Positions 14,301 to 23,451 are shown, counted from the stretch's first letter. The stretch: DNA of 31,878 nucleotides from CAINVV01 sp037140615 (GCA_037140615.1 JBAXED010000040.1:1-31878); one strand, 5' to 3'. Notes: generated from the sequence alone by a model not told the origin. Numbers and translations are program-made.

Positions 14301-14320
14301 AGACAAGGCATGCCTTGTCT
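14301..14320. repeat. Perfect 20-bp palindrome in an intergenic repeat patch
   Basis: AGACAAGGCATGCCTTGTCT is fully self-complementary. It lies in the 14220-14392 gap, next to a GTAGGGGCC...GGCCGTCC inverted motif (14227-14252) and a TTGAGAGT motif (14280-14287) also present at 24051. The patch looks like clustered dispersed intergenic repeats; transcription on both sides is rightward. Confidence 0.6.
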
Positions 14321-14392
14321 TCATTTGAAAATGAGAAGATGAGTGGGTGGGAAAATGAGATCTGAGAAAGAGATAATCTATTATAATGCGAC

Positions 14393-16504
14393 ATGAGGAA
14401 ATTAATTTTTATGGGGATGATGATCCTGACCGGTTTAATGACAATAAATATGAAGAACGACAATAAAGTGAATAATCCGTTGCTGACGGAGTGGAAAACA
14501 GTACATCAAACGCCTCCGTTCAGTGAGATCAAACATGAACATTTTGTCCCTGCCATCGATCTGCTTCTGGCGGAGGCCAGAACTGAGGTGGATGCAGTCA
14601 TCAACAATCCTGCACCTGCCACGTTTAAAAATACCATCGTGGCATTGGAAGAGTCAGGGAAGAGGCTTTCGAGGGCTACGACAATCCTCTTTAACCTGAA
14701 TTCTGCCGAAACGGATGATACCATCCAGGCAATCACCAGAGAGGTATCACCGAAATTGTCGGCCTATCAGAATTATGTTTCCCTGAATGAAAAGCTTTTT
14801 CAAAGAGTAAAGGATGTTTACAAGCAAAGGGCGCAATTGAACCTCAATCCGGAAGATCTCAAGCTACTGGATGACAATTTCAAGGGGTTTGTCAGGAGCG
14901 GAGCCAACCTGGAAGGAGCTGCCAAGTCGCGCTTCGCTCAGATAAATACAGAACTTTCCAAACTTTCCCTCAATTTTGGCGAGAATGTGCTGGCCGAAAC
15001 CAATGCATACCAGATGTTGGTGACAGACAAGAAAGATCTTGCCGGACTGCCGGATAGTGAAATTGAATCCGCCGCTCAATTGGCCAAATCAAAAAAGAAA
15101 GAAGGCTGGATGTTCAACCTTCAAGGTCCTGTTTATATGGCCTTCATGAAATTTGCCGACAGCAGAAAACTTCGTGAGGAGTTGTTCAAAGCAAACAGTT
15201 CACGTGGTTTCCATCAAAATGACCAAAACAACGAAGAGACCATCAGGAAAATCGTTAATTTGAGATTGGAAAGAGCCAAACTGCTGGGTTATCTCAGCCA
15301 TGCCTCTTATGTTCTTGAAGAACGGATGGCAGAGGGTCCGGCAAAAGTAAATGCCTTTTTGGACCAGCTTCATGCAGCGGCCAAACCATTTGCATTAATA
15401 GAGGTGGCCGATGTTCAAGCCTATGCCAAAGCCAATGGATTCAAGGATCAACTGGATCGCTGGGACTGGAGCTATTGGTCTGAGAAGCTGAAAAATGAGC
15501 GTTACGGCTTCGATGAGCAGGCATTGAAACCTTATTTCAAACTGGAAAATGTCATTGGCGGTGTTTTTGATCTGGCTAACAAACTTTATGGAATTACTTT
15601 CAAGGAGAACAAAAATATCCAGGTATATCATCCCGATGTGAAGGCTTATGAGGTTTTTGACAAAGACGGATCGTTCTTGTCTATTCTTTACCTCGATTTC
15701 TTCCCACGAGATGGGAAAAGAGGGGGTGCCTGGATGACGGAATACCGTTCGCAGAGCAACCTGGATGACAAAAGTATCCGTCCAATCGTCTCCATCGTTA
15801 CAAATTTTACAAAACCGACAGAGACAAGGCCTTCGCTACTAACATTTTATGAGGTATCAACATTTTTACATGAGTTTGGTCACGGACTTCACGGAATGTT
15901 TGCCAACACTGTTTACGAAGGAATGTCGGGAACTGCCGTCTACCGTGATTTTGTAGAGTTACCTTCCCAGATCATGGAGAATTGGGCGGTAGAAAAGGAA
16001 TGGCTTGACATATTTGCCAAAAATTACCAGACAGACGAAAAAATCCCGGCTGAGTTGGTCCACAAGCTAATCACATCAAACAATTACCAGGCTGGATCAT
16101 TGATTGAGCGTCAGCTGAGTTTGGGTTTGAGTGACATGGCCTGGCATTCAATTACAACACCCATGTCCGGAAGTGTTGTTGAATTTGAAAGGAAAGCTGT
16201 GGCTTCGACCGATCTGTTTCCTCCACTCGATGGATTTTGCATCAGCACCTCTTTTTCCCATATCTTTGCAGGTGGTTATGCCGCCGGTTATTATGGATAC
16301 AAATGGGCAGAAGTATTGGATGCGGATGCCTTTTCTCTATTCAAAAAGAACGGAATTTTCGACAAGAAAACAGCTGAGTCTTTCCGTAAAAATATTCTTG
16401 AAAAAGGCGGCACTGCTCATCCAATGGTGTTGTACAAAGCTTTCCGCGGACAGGAACCTTCAATCGAACCTTTGCTTGAGCGCGAGGGGTTGGTGAAGAA
16501 ATAA
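14393..16504 (+). CDS. dcp: M3 family metallopeptidase (dipeptidyl carboxypeptidase-like)
   Basis: A 703-residue zinc peptidase of the thimet oligopeptidase/Dcp family. The zinc motif HEFGH starts at His493 in the segment STFLHEFGHGLHGMF, and the third ligand Glu is expected in ELPSQIMENW about 25 residues on. The N-terminal helical domain (PFSEIKHEHFVPAID...) is typical. The first ~20 residues are hydrophobic (LIFMGMMILTGLMTI), which suggests export, but no lipobox is seen. Dcp removes C-terminal dipeptides from oligopeptides and helps peptide recycling. The gene stands alone, with non-coding repeats upstream and a four-helix-bundle gene downstream. Length is normal for the family. Confidence 0.9.
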   Translation: MRKLIFMGMMILTGLMTINMKNDNKVNNPLLTEWKTVHQTPPFSEIKHEHFVPAIDLLLAEARTEVDAVINNPAPATFKNTIVALEESGKRLSRATTILFNLNSAETDDTIQAITREVSPKLSAYQNYVSLNEKLFQRVKDVYKQRAQLNLNPEDLKLLDDNFKGFVRSGANLEGAAKSRFAQINTELSKLSLNFGENVLAETNAYQMLVTDKKDLAGLPDSEIESAAQLAKSKKKEGWMFNLQGPVYMAFMKFADSRKLREELFKANSSRGFHQNDQNNEETIRKIVNLRLERAKLLGYLSHASYVLEERMAEGPAKVNAFLDQLHAAAKPFALIEVADVQAYAKANGFKDQLDRWDWSYWSEKLKNERYGFDEQALKPYFKLENVIGGVFDLANKLYGITFKENKNIQVYHPDVKAYEVFDKDGSFLSILYLDFFPRDGKRGGAWMTEYRSQSNLDDKSIRPIVSIVTNFTKPTETRPSLLTFYEVSTFLHEFGHGLHGMFANTVYEGMSGTAVYRDFVELPSQIMENWAVEKEWLDIFAKNYQTDEKIPAELVHKLITSNNYQAGSLIERQLSLGLSDMAWHSITTPMSGSVVEFERKAVASTDLFPPLDGFCISTSFSHIFAGGYAAGYYGYKWAEVLDADAFSLFKKNGIFDKKTAESFRKNILEKGGTAHPMVLYKAFRGQEPSIEPLLEREGLVKK

Positions 16505-16505
16505 T

Positions 16506-16540
16506 ATGGAAATTGGAAAATTAGAAAATGTGGAAATGTG
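16506..16540 (+). repeat. Left inverted-repeat arm flanking the four-helix-bundle gene
   Basis: A purine-rich segment made of GGAAATT/GGAAAATT and ATGTGGAAATGTG units. Its reverse complement matches 16963-16985 at 22 of 23 positions. It starts 2 bp after the M3 peptidase stop. Confidence 0.7.
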
Positions 16541-16596
16541 AAAAGTGGAATGAATAAAATTTCTTAAAATCATGAGAATGGGGTAAATTAGTGATA

Positions 16597-16944
16597 ATGA
16601 TAAGTGGAAGTAATAATGTGATTGTTGAAAAATCTTTTAGGTTTGCCTTAAAGATCGTTGCCGCATGTGAATTGCTTCAAGAACAAAGAAAATTTGTGAT
16701 AGGTAATCAATTGCTTAGGTCAGGCACTTCAATAGGAGCGTGTGTCCGAGAATCACAGGGAGCTGAAAGCAAGGCGGATTTTATTCACAAACTTAAAATT
16801 GCATTTAAGGAGGCAGAAGAAACAGAATACTGGCTACTTATTTGTAAATACTCTCCAAATTACCCTATTGATGAGAATTTGTTGAACGATGTCAGTGAGC
16901 TAATGAAAATTTTATCCAAAATTATCATCTCTTCCAAATCCTAG
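16597..16944 (+). CDS. Four-helix-bundle protein (S23/rRNA intervening-sequence family)
   Basis: About 115 residues from the ATG at 16597 (MISGSNNVIVEKSFRFALKI); a GTG two codons upstream is possible. The family signature is clear: EKSFRFALKIV, then QLLRSGTSIGACVRESQGAESKADF and KIAFKEAEETEYWL. These proteins fold as four-helix bundles and form pentamers. Family members are encoded inside intervening sequences of 23S rRNA and related to the DGR accessory protein Avd; the cellular role of stand-alone copies is unknown. Here the gene sits in the loop of a pair of inverted repeats (16506-16540 and 16963-17012), the same layout as in an rRNA intervening sequence, but between protein genes. Confidence 0.9.
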   Translation: MISGSNNVIVEKSFRFALKIVAACELLQEQRKFVIGNQLLRSGTSIGACVRESQGAESKADFIHKLKIAFKEAEETEYWLLICKYSPNYPIDENLLNDVSELMKILSKIIISSKS

Positions 16945-16962
16945 ACATCACAACAAATGCAT

Positions 16963-17012
16963 CACATTTCCACATTTTCCAATTTCCACAATTTCCAATT
17001 TTCCAATTTTCC
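16963..17012 (-). repeat. Right inverted-repeat arm flanking the four-helix-bundle gene
   Basis: A pyrimidine-rich run of TTTCCA/ATTTTCCA units. The first 17 bases, CACATTTCCACATTTTC, are the exact reverse complement of 16524-16540. The arm is longer than the left one through extra AATTT(T)CC units. It ends 18 bp before the CDF transporter start. Confidence 0.7.
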
Positions 17013-17029
17013 CATTATAAATTGCAATT

Positions 17030-17944
17030 ATGGCCTCAAAATCTTTAAAGAAATTCATTTACCTGTCGATTGCTGCGGCGATAGTGACCATTGGTCTGAA
17101 AACCATGGCCTACCTGCTTACCGGATCAGTGGGATTGCTCTCTGATGCACTAGAATCGTGTGTCAATCTGGTGGCAGCTTTGGTTGCGTTAATTGTGCTT
17201 ACGGTGGCAGAAAAGCCGGCAGATGCAGAGCATGCTTTTGGCCATTCTAAAGCTGAATATTTTTCTAGTGCGATCGAGGGAGGACTTATTGTTCTTGCTG
17301 CCGGAAGCATTGTATGGAGTGCATTTCCCCGGTTGCTTGACCCTCAGCCTCTCGAGAATGTAAGTGTCGGATTATTGATATCGCTTGGCGCATCGCTGAT
17401 AAATCTGTTTGTTGCATTGATACTGATAAAGCAAGGGAAGCAAAATCACTCGATTACTTTAACTGCAGATGGAAAACACCTGATGACAGATGTCTGGACT
17501 TCAGTAGGTGTTTTGGCCGGAATTGGGTTGGTGAAACTGACAGGATGGATTATTCTTGATCCTATCATCGCTATGCTGGTGGCCTTGAACATCGTTTGGA
17601 CCGGGTACCGGCTTTTGCAGCAATCTGCCAGAGGGCTGATTGATACCGCTATTCCAAGTGCAGAACGTCAGCAAATTGAGCACATATTCGATCAATTTCG
17701 TCAGCCGGAGATCGAATTCCATTCACTGATGACCAGGCAAGCAGGTCAGCGGAAATTTATTTCAGTGCACATTTTAGTTCCTGGAGAATGGTCGGTTCAG
17801 AAAGGACACGATCTCCTGGAAGTCGTCGAGCAGAAGGTGAGAGACCACTTTCCATTTCCGGTAACTGTTTTTACCCATATGGAGCCTATCGAAGATCCGA
17901 TTTCCCACAATGACATTGGAATAGACAGGGGAACGGCTATTTAG
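17030..17944 (+). CDS. Cation diffusion facilitator family transporter
   Basis: A 304-residue CDF transporter with about six membrane spans and a C-terminal cytoplasmic domain. Markers are LLSDALESCVNLVAAL in the second span, HAFGHSKAEYFSSAIEGG after it, and DGKHLMTDVWTSVGVL in the fifth, which gives the conserved HxxxD metal pair (His and Asp). In the second span the usual (H/D)xxxD pair is not intact: the Asp of LSDALES is followed by Glu and Ser, so metal preference may differ from zinc exporters. The family exports Zn, Fe, Mn or Co in exchange for protons. The C-terminal domain ends PFPVTVFTHMEP. The gene is monocistronic, 38 bp before pheS. Confidence 0.85.
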   Translation: MASKSLKKFIYLSIAAAIVTIGLKTMAYLLTGSVGLLSDALESCVNLVAALVALIVLTVAEKPADAEHAFGHSKAEYFSSAIEGGLIVLAAGSIVWSAFPRLLDPQPLENVSVGLLISLGASLINLFVALILIKQGKQNHSITLTADGKHLMTDVWTSVGVLAGIGLVKLTGWIILDPIIAMLVALNIVWTGYRLLQQSARGLIDTAIPSAERQQIEHIFDQFRQPEIEFHSLMTRQAGQRKFISVHILVPGEWSVQKGHDLLEVVEQKVRDHFPFPVTVFTHMEPIEDPISHNDIGIDRGTAI

Positions 17945-17982
17945 CGTATTATTTCTATTTTTGCATTTCAAAAATTTGTCAA

Positions 17983-19002
17983 ATGTTAGAGCGGATCAAA
18001 GAACTTCAGAAGGAAATAGAAGAAAGGGTAGTTAAGTCTGCTGATGAACTGGAAGAGTTAAGGATCAAATACCTTAGTAAAAAGGGAGAAATCTCCAAAC
18101 TGATTGAAGATTTCAGGAATGTATCGGCCGACCAGAAAAAGGAGATCGGACAGGCTGTCAATACCCTGAAAAATTTTGCCACAGAGAAAATCAGGATCCT
18201 GAAAGAAGGACTCGAAGATCAGGCATCAGAAGAACAGAATTTGGATCTTTCCCTACCGGGGGATCCTATGAAAGCAGGTTCCAGGCATCCAATATCGATC
18301 ATAAAAAATGAGATGCTGGAGATTTTCAAGAGATTGGGATTTGTGGTCTCCGAAGGGCCTGAAATTGAAGATGACTGGCATGTCTTTTCTGCTTTGAATT
18401 TTGCAGAAGAACATCCGGCACGCGACATGCAGGATACTTTTTTTATCCAGCGTGATCCGGATATTCTGCTTAGAACCCATACCTCCTCTGTACAGGTTCA
18501 CGACATGGAAACCATGAAACCTCCAATTCGTACGGTTACCCCGGGCAGGGTATTCAGGAATGAAGCGATTTCCTACCGTGCGCACTGCATGTTTCACCAG
18601 ATCGAAGGATTGTACATCGACGAAAATGTATCTTTTGCCGATTTGAAGCAAACCCTGCTCTATTTTGCCAGAGAACTTTTTGGCGAAAAATCAGAGATCA
18701 GAATGCGCCCCTCATACTTCCCCTTCACCGAGCCTTCGGCCGAAGTTGATGTCTCGTGTTCTATTTGCGGCGGCAAGGGCTGTAACGTCTGTAAATACAC
18801 CGGATGGCTCGAAATTCTTGGTTGCGGCATGGTCGACCCCAATGTTCTGGAAGCATCCGGCATTGACAGCAAAAAATACACCGGGTTTGCCTTCGGCATG
18901 GGCATCGAACGGATCGCCATGCTCAAGTTCGGGATCAATGACCTCAGGTTATATTTCGAAAATGATGTGCGGTTTTTGCAGCAGTTTGAAGCGGCGAACT
19001 AA
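17983..19002 (+). CDS. pheS: Phenylalanine-tRNA ligase alpha subunit
   Basis: A 339-residue PheS. An N-terminal coiled coil (residues ~1-85, rich in Lys/Glu) is followed by the class II synthetase core: HPISIIKNEMLEIFKRLGF near 94, EDDWHVFSALNFAEEHPARD (motif 1/2 region), TVTPGRVFRNEAISYRAHCMFHQIEG (motif 2), and FGMGIERIAMLKFGI (motif 3) near the C-terminus. The four cysteines of SCSICGGKGCNVCKYTGW near residue 257 look like a metal site, which many bacterial PheS lack. It charges tRNA-Phe together with PheT, whose gene is not adjacent. A TATTTTTG box at 17956-17963 is a plausible -7 element. Its stop codon lies inside the terminator shared with infB. Confidence 0.97.
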   Translation: MLERIKELQKEIEERVVKSADELEELRIKYLSKKGEISKLIEDFRNVSADQKKEIGQAVNTLKNFATEKIRILKEGLEDQASEEQNLDLSLPGDPMKAGSRHPISIIKNEMLEIFKRLGFVVSEGPEIEDDWHVFSALNFAEEHPARDMQDTFFIQRDPDILLRTHTSSVQVHDMETMKPPIRTVTPGRVFRNEAISYRAHCMFHQIEGLYIDENVSFADLKQTLLYFARELFGEKSEIRMRPSYFPFTEPSAEVDVSCSICGGKGCNVCKYTGWLEILGCGMVDPNVLEASGIDSKKYTGFAFGMGIERIAMLKFGINDLRLYFENDVRFLQQFEAAN

Positions 19003-19071
19003 AGAGATAAATAGATAAAAAAAAACAGCGGGGACTCCCCGCTGTTTTTTTTTATCTATTTATCTCTTTAG
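18999..19071. terminator. Bidirectional terminator with 36-bp perfect arms (pheS/infB)
   Basis: Symmetric about position 19035. The core is CAGCGGGG-ACT-CCCCGCTG flanked by nine A and nine T, and the symmetry continues through AAAGAGATAAATAGAT to both ends. It includes the TAA of pheS (19000-19002) and the TAA of infB (19068-19070, minus) at mirror positions. It terminates transcription in both directions. Confidence 0.9.
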
Positions 19072-22000
19072 AGTGTTTTCGCGACCTCTACCTGTTCAAA
19101 TGCCTCAATAAAGTCTCCTTCGTGGATATCGTTGTAGTTCTGGATATTCAGACCACATTCGTACCCTTTGGCCACCTCTTTGATGTCATCTTTGAAGCGT
19201 TTCAGAGACTCGAGTTCGCCGGTGAAGACCACGATACCATCGCGGATCAGGCGCACTTTTGAGTTGCGGATGATTTTCCCGTCGCGGACAATACATCCTG
19301 CGATAGTTCCCACTTTGGTGATTTTGAAGACAGTAAGAACCTCCGCCGTTCCTTTGATCTCTTCTTTGATCTCCGGGGCAAGCATTCCTTCCATCGCTGA
19401 CTTGATCTCGTTGATCGCGTCGTAAATGATGGAATACAAGCGGATATCGATCTCCTCCTTCTCGGCCAGTTTCCGGGCGCTCATGGATGGGCGGACCTGG
19501 AAGCCAACGATGATGGCGTTGGAAGCCGAAGCCAACATAATATCTGATTCTGTGATCTGACCAACAGCTTTGTGGATTACGTTGACCTGGATCTCTGTTG
19601 TCGAGAGTTTGATCAGTGAGTCGGACAAAGCTTCGATCGATCCGTCTACGTCTCCCTTCACGATGATGTTCAGCTCCTGGAAGTTGCCAATGGCAATCCG
19701 TCGGCCGATCTCGTCGAGGGTGATATGTTTCTGTGTACGCAGACCCTGCTCACGCTGCAATTGCTCACGTTTGTTGGCAATCTGACGGGCTTCGCGTTCG
19801 CTCTCCATGACGTTGAATTTATCGCCCGCCTGTGGAGCACCGTTCAATCCGAGGATCAGAACAGGTTCGGCCGGACCGACGCTTTCGACGCGCTGGTTGC
19901 GTTCGTTGAACATGGCCTTGATGTGACCAAAGTGCGGACCGGCCAAAAGGACGTCTCCAACTTTCAGGGTACCTGAATGAACCAAAATAGTGGCGACATA
20001 ACCACGTCCCTTGTCCAAAGTAGATTCGATGACCGAACCACTGGCACGTTTGTTTGGATTAGCCCTCAGATTAAGCATTTCGGCTTCAAGCAATACTTTT
20101 TCGAGCAGTTCAGGAACACCCAGACCGGATTTGGCCGAAATGTCGTGCGACTGGTATTTTCCGCCCCAGCTCTCCACCATGTAGTTCATGTTGGCCAGCT
20201 GATGCTTGATCTTTTCAGGATCTGCGGTATGTTTGTCAACCTTGTTGATGGCAAATACGATTGGAACACCGGCAGCAGAAGCATGGTTGATGGCCTCGAT
20301 GGTCTGAGGCATCACGTCGTCGTCGGCTGCTACAATGATAATGGCAATGTCAGTAACCTGGGCACCACGGGCACGCATGGCGGTAAACGCCTCGTGACCC
20401 GGTGTATCGAGGAAAGTAATCTTTCTGCCATCTTCGAGTTTCACATTGTACGCACCGATGTGCTGGGTGATACCACCCGCTTCACCTGCAATTACGTTGG
20501 CTTTACGAATGTAGTCGAGCAAAGATGTCTTACCGTGGTCGACGTGTCCCATGACTGTGACGATCGGTGGACGCGGTTTGAGATCTGCTTCAGAATCTTT
20601 TTCTTCCAGAATGGCTTCCTGAACTTCAACGGAGATGAACTCTACTTTATAGCCAAATTCATCTGCCACAACCGACATGGTTTCGGCATCCAGACGCTGG
20701 TTGATGGATACGAAAAGTCCGAGCGACATACAGGTTGCAATAACCTGAGTCGGGTTAACGTCCATCATGCTGGCAAGTTCACTGACAGAAACAAACTCTG
20801 TAATTTTGATGATATTTCTGTCGATATCGGCCTGTGCACCCTCTTCCGCCATCTTCTCCGTGTAGGCAAGACGTTTGTCGCGACGGTGTTTGGATCCTCT
20901 TGTTTTCTGGCTTTTGGTGGTAAGACGGGCAAGGGTCTCTTTGACCTGCTTTTGTACATCTTCCTCGTTGACCTCTTTTTTAAGCGGTAATTTTTTCTTT
21001 ACGACCAGAGAACTTTTCTTTTTGATCGTACTTTTCTCTTTGCCGGGCTCTTTTTTCTCTTTCGGATCGTCGCTCTTCTTCTCAATGTTGAGTGGAACGC
21101 GTTCTTTGGCATCTTTGGAGACACGTTTGCGTTTTTTCTTACGCAAGGTGCGGTCTTCGTCGCGCAGGACGATTCCTTTTTTCAATCCTTCGACAGGAAG
21201 ATCAATTTTCCCGACCACTTTTGGTCCGGAGAGTATTTCCCTTGCATGCTTGAAGATCTCCTCAGGAACATCGATCAGATCAGGAAAGATCTCTTCCAGC
21301 GGATCCTCACGGTGTTTTCCTTCGCGAACCGGTTTGACAGGTTTTCCGTCAGCCGTTTTGGAAGCGCTATGTTTTTTCTTGGTCAGTGTGACCTCTTTCT
21401 TGTTTTTATCAGCTGCCTTGGGTTCGTCCAGATCAATTTTCCCTATGATATTGATGTTTGATTCGATCTGTTGAACATTGGATATCATTTCAGGAACACT
21501 CTCAACATTCTCCTGCTTTTGAACAGGTGCTGATACTTCTTCTTTTGGTTCAACAACAGATGCAACCGGTTGGGCAGCTTCAACTTTCGGAGCAGCAACT
21601 TTTTCTGCGCTGACAACCGGTGGTTGTTCTGTTTTTGGTTCCTCTTTTGCAGGCTTTGCAGCTGGTTCAGCTACTTTTGGCTTACCTGAAAGATTTTCAA
21701 GGTCCACCGTGCCAACCACTTTGACTCCGGGTTTCTCCGGTAGGGGAGTGTGAGTGATCTCAGGTTTTGGCGCTCTAACCTGTGGATCATGGTGTTTTAT
21801 GTCTTTGGAATGATGAAGGCTGTTGTCTTTGATGTTAACAGAATCGTCTTCAAAATCTTCGGTCTGAACTTTGTTATCCGGGTGATGGACATCTTCAATC
21901 GAAATGGTGTCTCTTTTCAAACGACCCGGACGATGCATATCAGCCTCTACTTTGGCATCATGATCTTTTCGAAACTGTTTCTCGAGAAGCATCTGGGCAT

Positions 22001-22139
22001 CGGAATCAATCTTTGCGTTGGGATCAGGGGTCATCTTTATCCCCTGTTTATTCAGAAACTCTACGATGGTAGCGATTCCCACGTTCAGATCGCGTGCTAT
22101 TTTACTTAACCTTGTTGATACTTTGTTACCTGTATCCAT
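19068..22139 (-). CDS. infB: Translation initiation factor IF-2
   Basis: A 1023-residue IF-2. An N-terminal IF2_N domain (STRLSKIARDLNVGIATIVEFL) is followed by a ~400-residue low-complexity region rich in Lys, Glu, Pro and Val, typical of Bacteroidota IF-2. The GTPase domain starts near residue 525: GHVDHGKTS (G1, about 529), DTPGHEAF (G3, about 578), NKVD (G4, about 632), then domains II-IV ending GYECGLNIQNYNDIHEGDFIEAF. IF-2 positions initiator tRNA on the 30S subunit and promotes subunit joining. It is the last gene of the rimP-nusA-infB operon, 57 bp after nusA, and ends in the shared terminator with pheS. Confidence 0.98.
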   Translation of the reverse strand: MDTGNKVSTRLSKIARDLNVGIATIVEFLNKQGIKMTPDPNAKIDSDAQMLLEKQFRKDHDAKVEADMHRPGRLKRDTISIEDVHHPDNKVQTEDFEDDSVNIKDNSLHHSKDIKHHDPQVRAPKPEITHTPLPEKPGVKVVGTVDLENLSGKPKVAEPAAKPAKEEPKTEQPPVVSAEKVAAPKVEAAQPVASVVEPKEEVSAPVQKQENVESVPEMISNVQQIESNINIIGKIDLDEPKAADKNKKEVTLTKKKHSASKTADGKPVKPVREGKHREDPLEEIFPDLIDVPEEIFKHAREILSGPKVVGKIDLPVEGLKKGIVLRDEDRTLRKKKRKRVSKDAKERVPLNIEKKSDDPKEKKEPGKEKSTIKKKSSLVVKKKLPLKKEVNEEDVQKQVKETLARLTTKSQKTRGSKHRRDKRLAYTEKMAEEGAQADIDRNIIKITEFVSVSELASMMDVNPTQVIATCMSLGLFVSINQRLDAETMSVVADEFGYKVEFISVEVQEAILEEKDSEADLKPRPPIVTVMGHVDHGKTSLLDYIRKANVIAGEAGGITQHIGAYNVKLEDGRKITFLDTPGHEAFTAMRARGAQVTDIAIIIVAADDDVMPQTIEAINHASAAGVPIVFAINKVDKHTADPEKIKHQLANMNYMVESWGGKYQSHDISAKSGLGVPELLEKVLLEAEMLNLRANPNKRASGSVIESTLDKGRGYVATILVHSGTLKVGDVLLAGPHFGHIKAMFNERNQRVESVGPAEPVLILGLNGAPQAGDKFNVMESEREARQIANKREQLQREQGLRTQKHITLDEIGRRIAIGNFQELNIIVKGDVDGSIEALSDSLIKLSTTEIQVNVIHKAVGQITESDIMLASASNAIIVGFQVRPSMSARKLAEKEEIDIRLYSIIYDAINEIKSAMEGMLAPEIKEEIKGTAEVLTVFKITKVGTIAGCIVRDGKIIRNSKVRLIRDGIVVFTGELESLKRFKDDIKEVAKGYECGLNIQNYNDIHEGDFIEAFEQVEVAKTL

Positions 22140-22196
22140 AGTTTGCCAAACAGTTTAATTTGCTTTATCTCTTCCGGTTGAATGAACGTCTGACAG

Positions 22197-23438
22197 TTAT
22201 TGTTCAAATTCGGACTTCAGTATGCGCAAGACTTCGTCGATTGTTTCTTCTTCAAAGTCGGTACGCTTAATAAGCTCCTCCCGTGAGAGGTTCAGTACAT
22301 TTCTGGCAGTATCGCAACCGATGGACTTAAGTCCGTCGAGAACCCAATCATCGATTTCATCTGCAAATTCTTCAAGCGAGACATCTTCTTCGTCAGCAAT
22401 TTCGCGATCACGGTAGACATCAATGTCATATCCTGTGAGCTGGCTGGCAAGTTTGATATTCAAACCACCTTTCCCGATGGCCAAAGAAACTTCTTCAGGC
22501 TTAAGAAATACTTCTACCCTGTTCTCGTTGCCATAAATCTTTATGGATGAGATTTTTGCAGGGTTTAGAGCTCTTTGTATATATAACTGGTTGTTGTTTG
22601 TAAAATTGATTACGTCAATATTTTCGTTGCGCAACTCTCTTACGATGCCATGAATACGAGATCCTTTCATTCCAACACAAGCACCTACAGGATCGATTCG
22701 GTCATCATACGATTCAACGGCAACCTTAGCGCGTTCACCCGGAATCCTGACAATTTTTTTAATGGTTATCAGTCCGTCAGATATCTCAGGAACCTCCAGT
22801 TCGAAGAGTCTTTCCAGGAACACGGGCGAAATACGGGACAAGATGACATAAGGACTGTTGTTCCTCATCTCTACCTTGATCACCACTGCACGAACACTGT
22901 CGCCTTTTCTGAAAAAGTCGGAAGGGATTTGCTCATTTTTCGGAAGGATGAGTTCGTTGCCTTCATCGTCGAGCAACAAAAGTTCTTTCTTCCAGATTTG
23001 GTAAACCTCGCCTGTAACGATCTCGCCAATTCTAGCTTTGTATTTTTGATAGATGTTGTCTTTCTCAAGCTCCAATATTCTGGATGCCAGATTCTGCCTT
23101 AAATTCAGGATAGCCCTTCTTCCAAAGTCACTGAAACGGATGGTATCGGTTACTTCTTCTCCCAGCTCATAATCTCCATTGTTGGCATTGGCTGCCGTAA
23201 TGGTGATTTCTGTGTTCAAATCGGTTAATGCTCCATCTTCTACCACTGTGCGGTTTCTGTAGATCTCGAAGTCTCCTTTGTCGGGGTTTATAATGACATC
23301 AAAATTCTCGTCCGTGCCAAATTGCTTTTGGATAACACTTCTGAACGCATCTTCCAATACGCTCATCATGGTAGCTCGATCGATGTTTTTCAGGTCTTTA
23401 AATTCCGAAAACGTGTCAATCAGATTGAGGTTGTCCAT
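22197..23438 (-). CDS. nusA: Transcription termination/antitermination protein NusA
   Basis: A 413-residue NusA. The N-terminal RNA polymerase-binding domain covers about residues 1-125. An S1 domain (GEIVTGEVYQIWKKELLLLDDEGNELILP) and two KH domains (GVRGSRIHGIVRELRNENIDVI-like GMKGSRIHGIVREL, and VSLAIGKGGLNIKLASQLTGYDID) follow. A short C-terminal helical region (EEETIDEVLRILKSEFEQ) replaces the long acidic-repeat domain of E. coli NusA. It controls pausing and termination of RNA polymerase. It is 13 bp downstream of rimP and 57 bp upstream of infB, all leftward. Confidence 0.97.
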   Translation of the reverse strand: MDNLNLIDTFSEFKDLKNIDRATMMSVLEDAFRSVIQKQFGTDENFDVIINPDKGDFEIYRNRTVVEDGALTDLNTEITITAANANNGDYELGEEVTDTIRFSDFGRRAILNLRQNLASRILELEKDNIYQKYKARIGEIVTGEVYQIWKKELLLLDDEGNELILPKNEQIPSDFFRKGDSVRAVVIKVEMRNNSPYVILSRISPVFLERLFELEVPEISDGLITIKKIVRIPGERAKVAVESYDDRIDPVGACVGMKGSRIHGIVRELRNENIDVINFTNNNQLYIQRALNPAKISSIKIYGNENRVEVFLKPEEVSLAIGKGGLNIKLASQLTGYDIDVYRDREIADEEDVSLEEFADEIDDWVLDGLKSIGCDTARNVLNLSREELIKRTDFEEETIDEVLRILKSEFEQ

Positions 23439-23451
23439 ATCTTCAGGATTT

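Noticed and set aside
14035..14463. Minus-strand frame over the flavin reductase end and M3 peptidase start
   Set aside because: Overlaps two real genes and the repeat patch; low-complexity translation.
19977..20990. Long open frame (337 residues) on the plus strand
   Set aside because: It lies fully antisense to the conserved GTPase part of infB and its translation has no family-like sequence; it follows from the biased codon use of infB.
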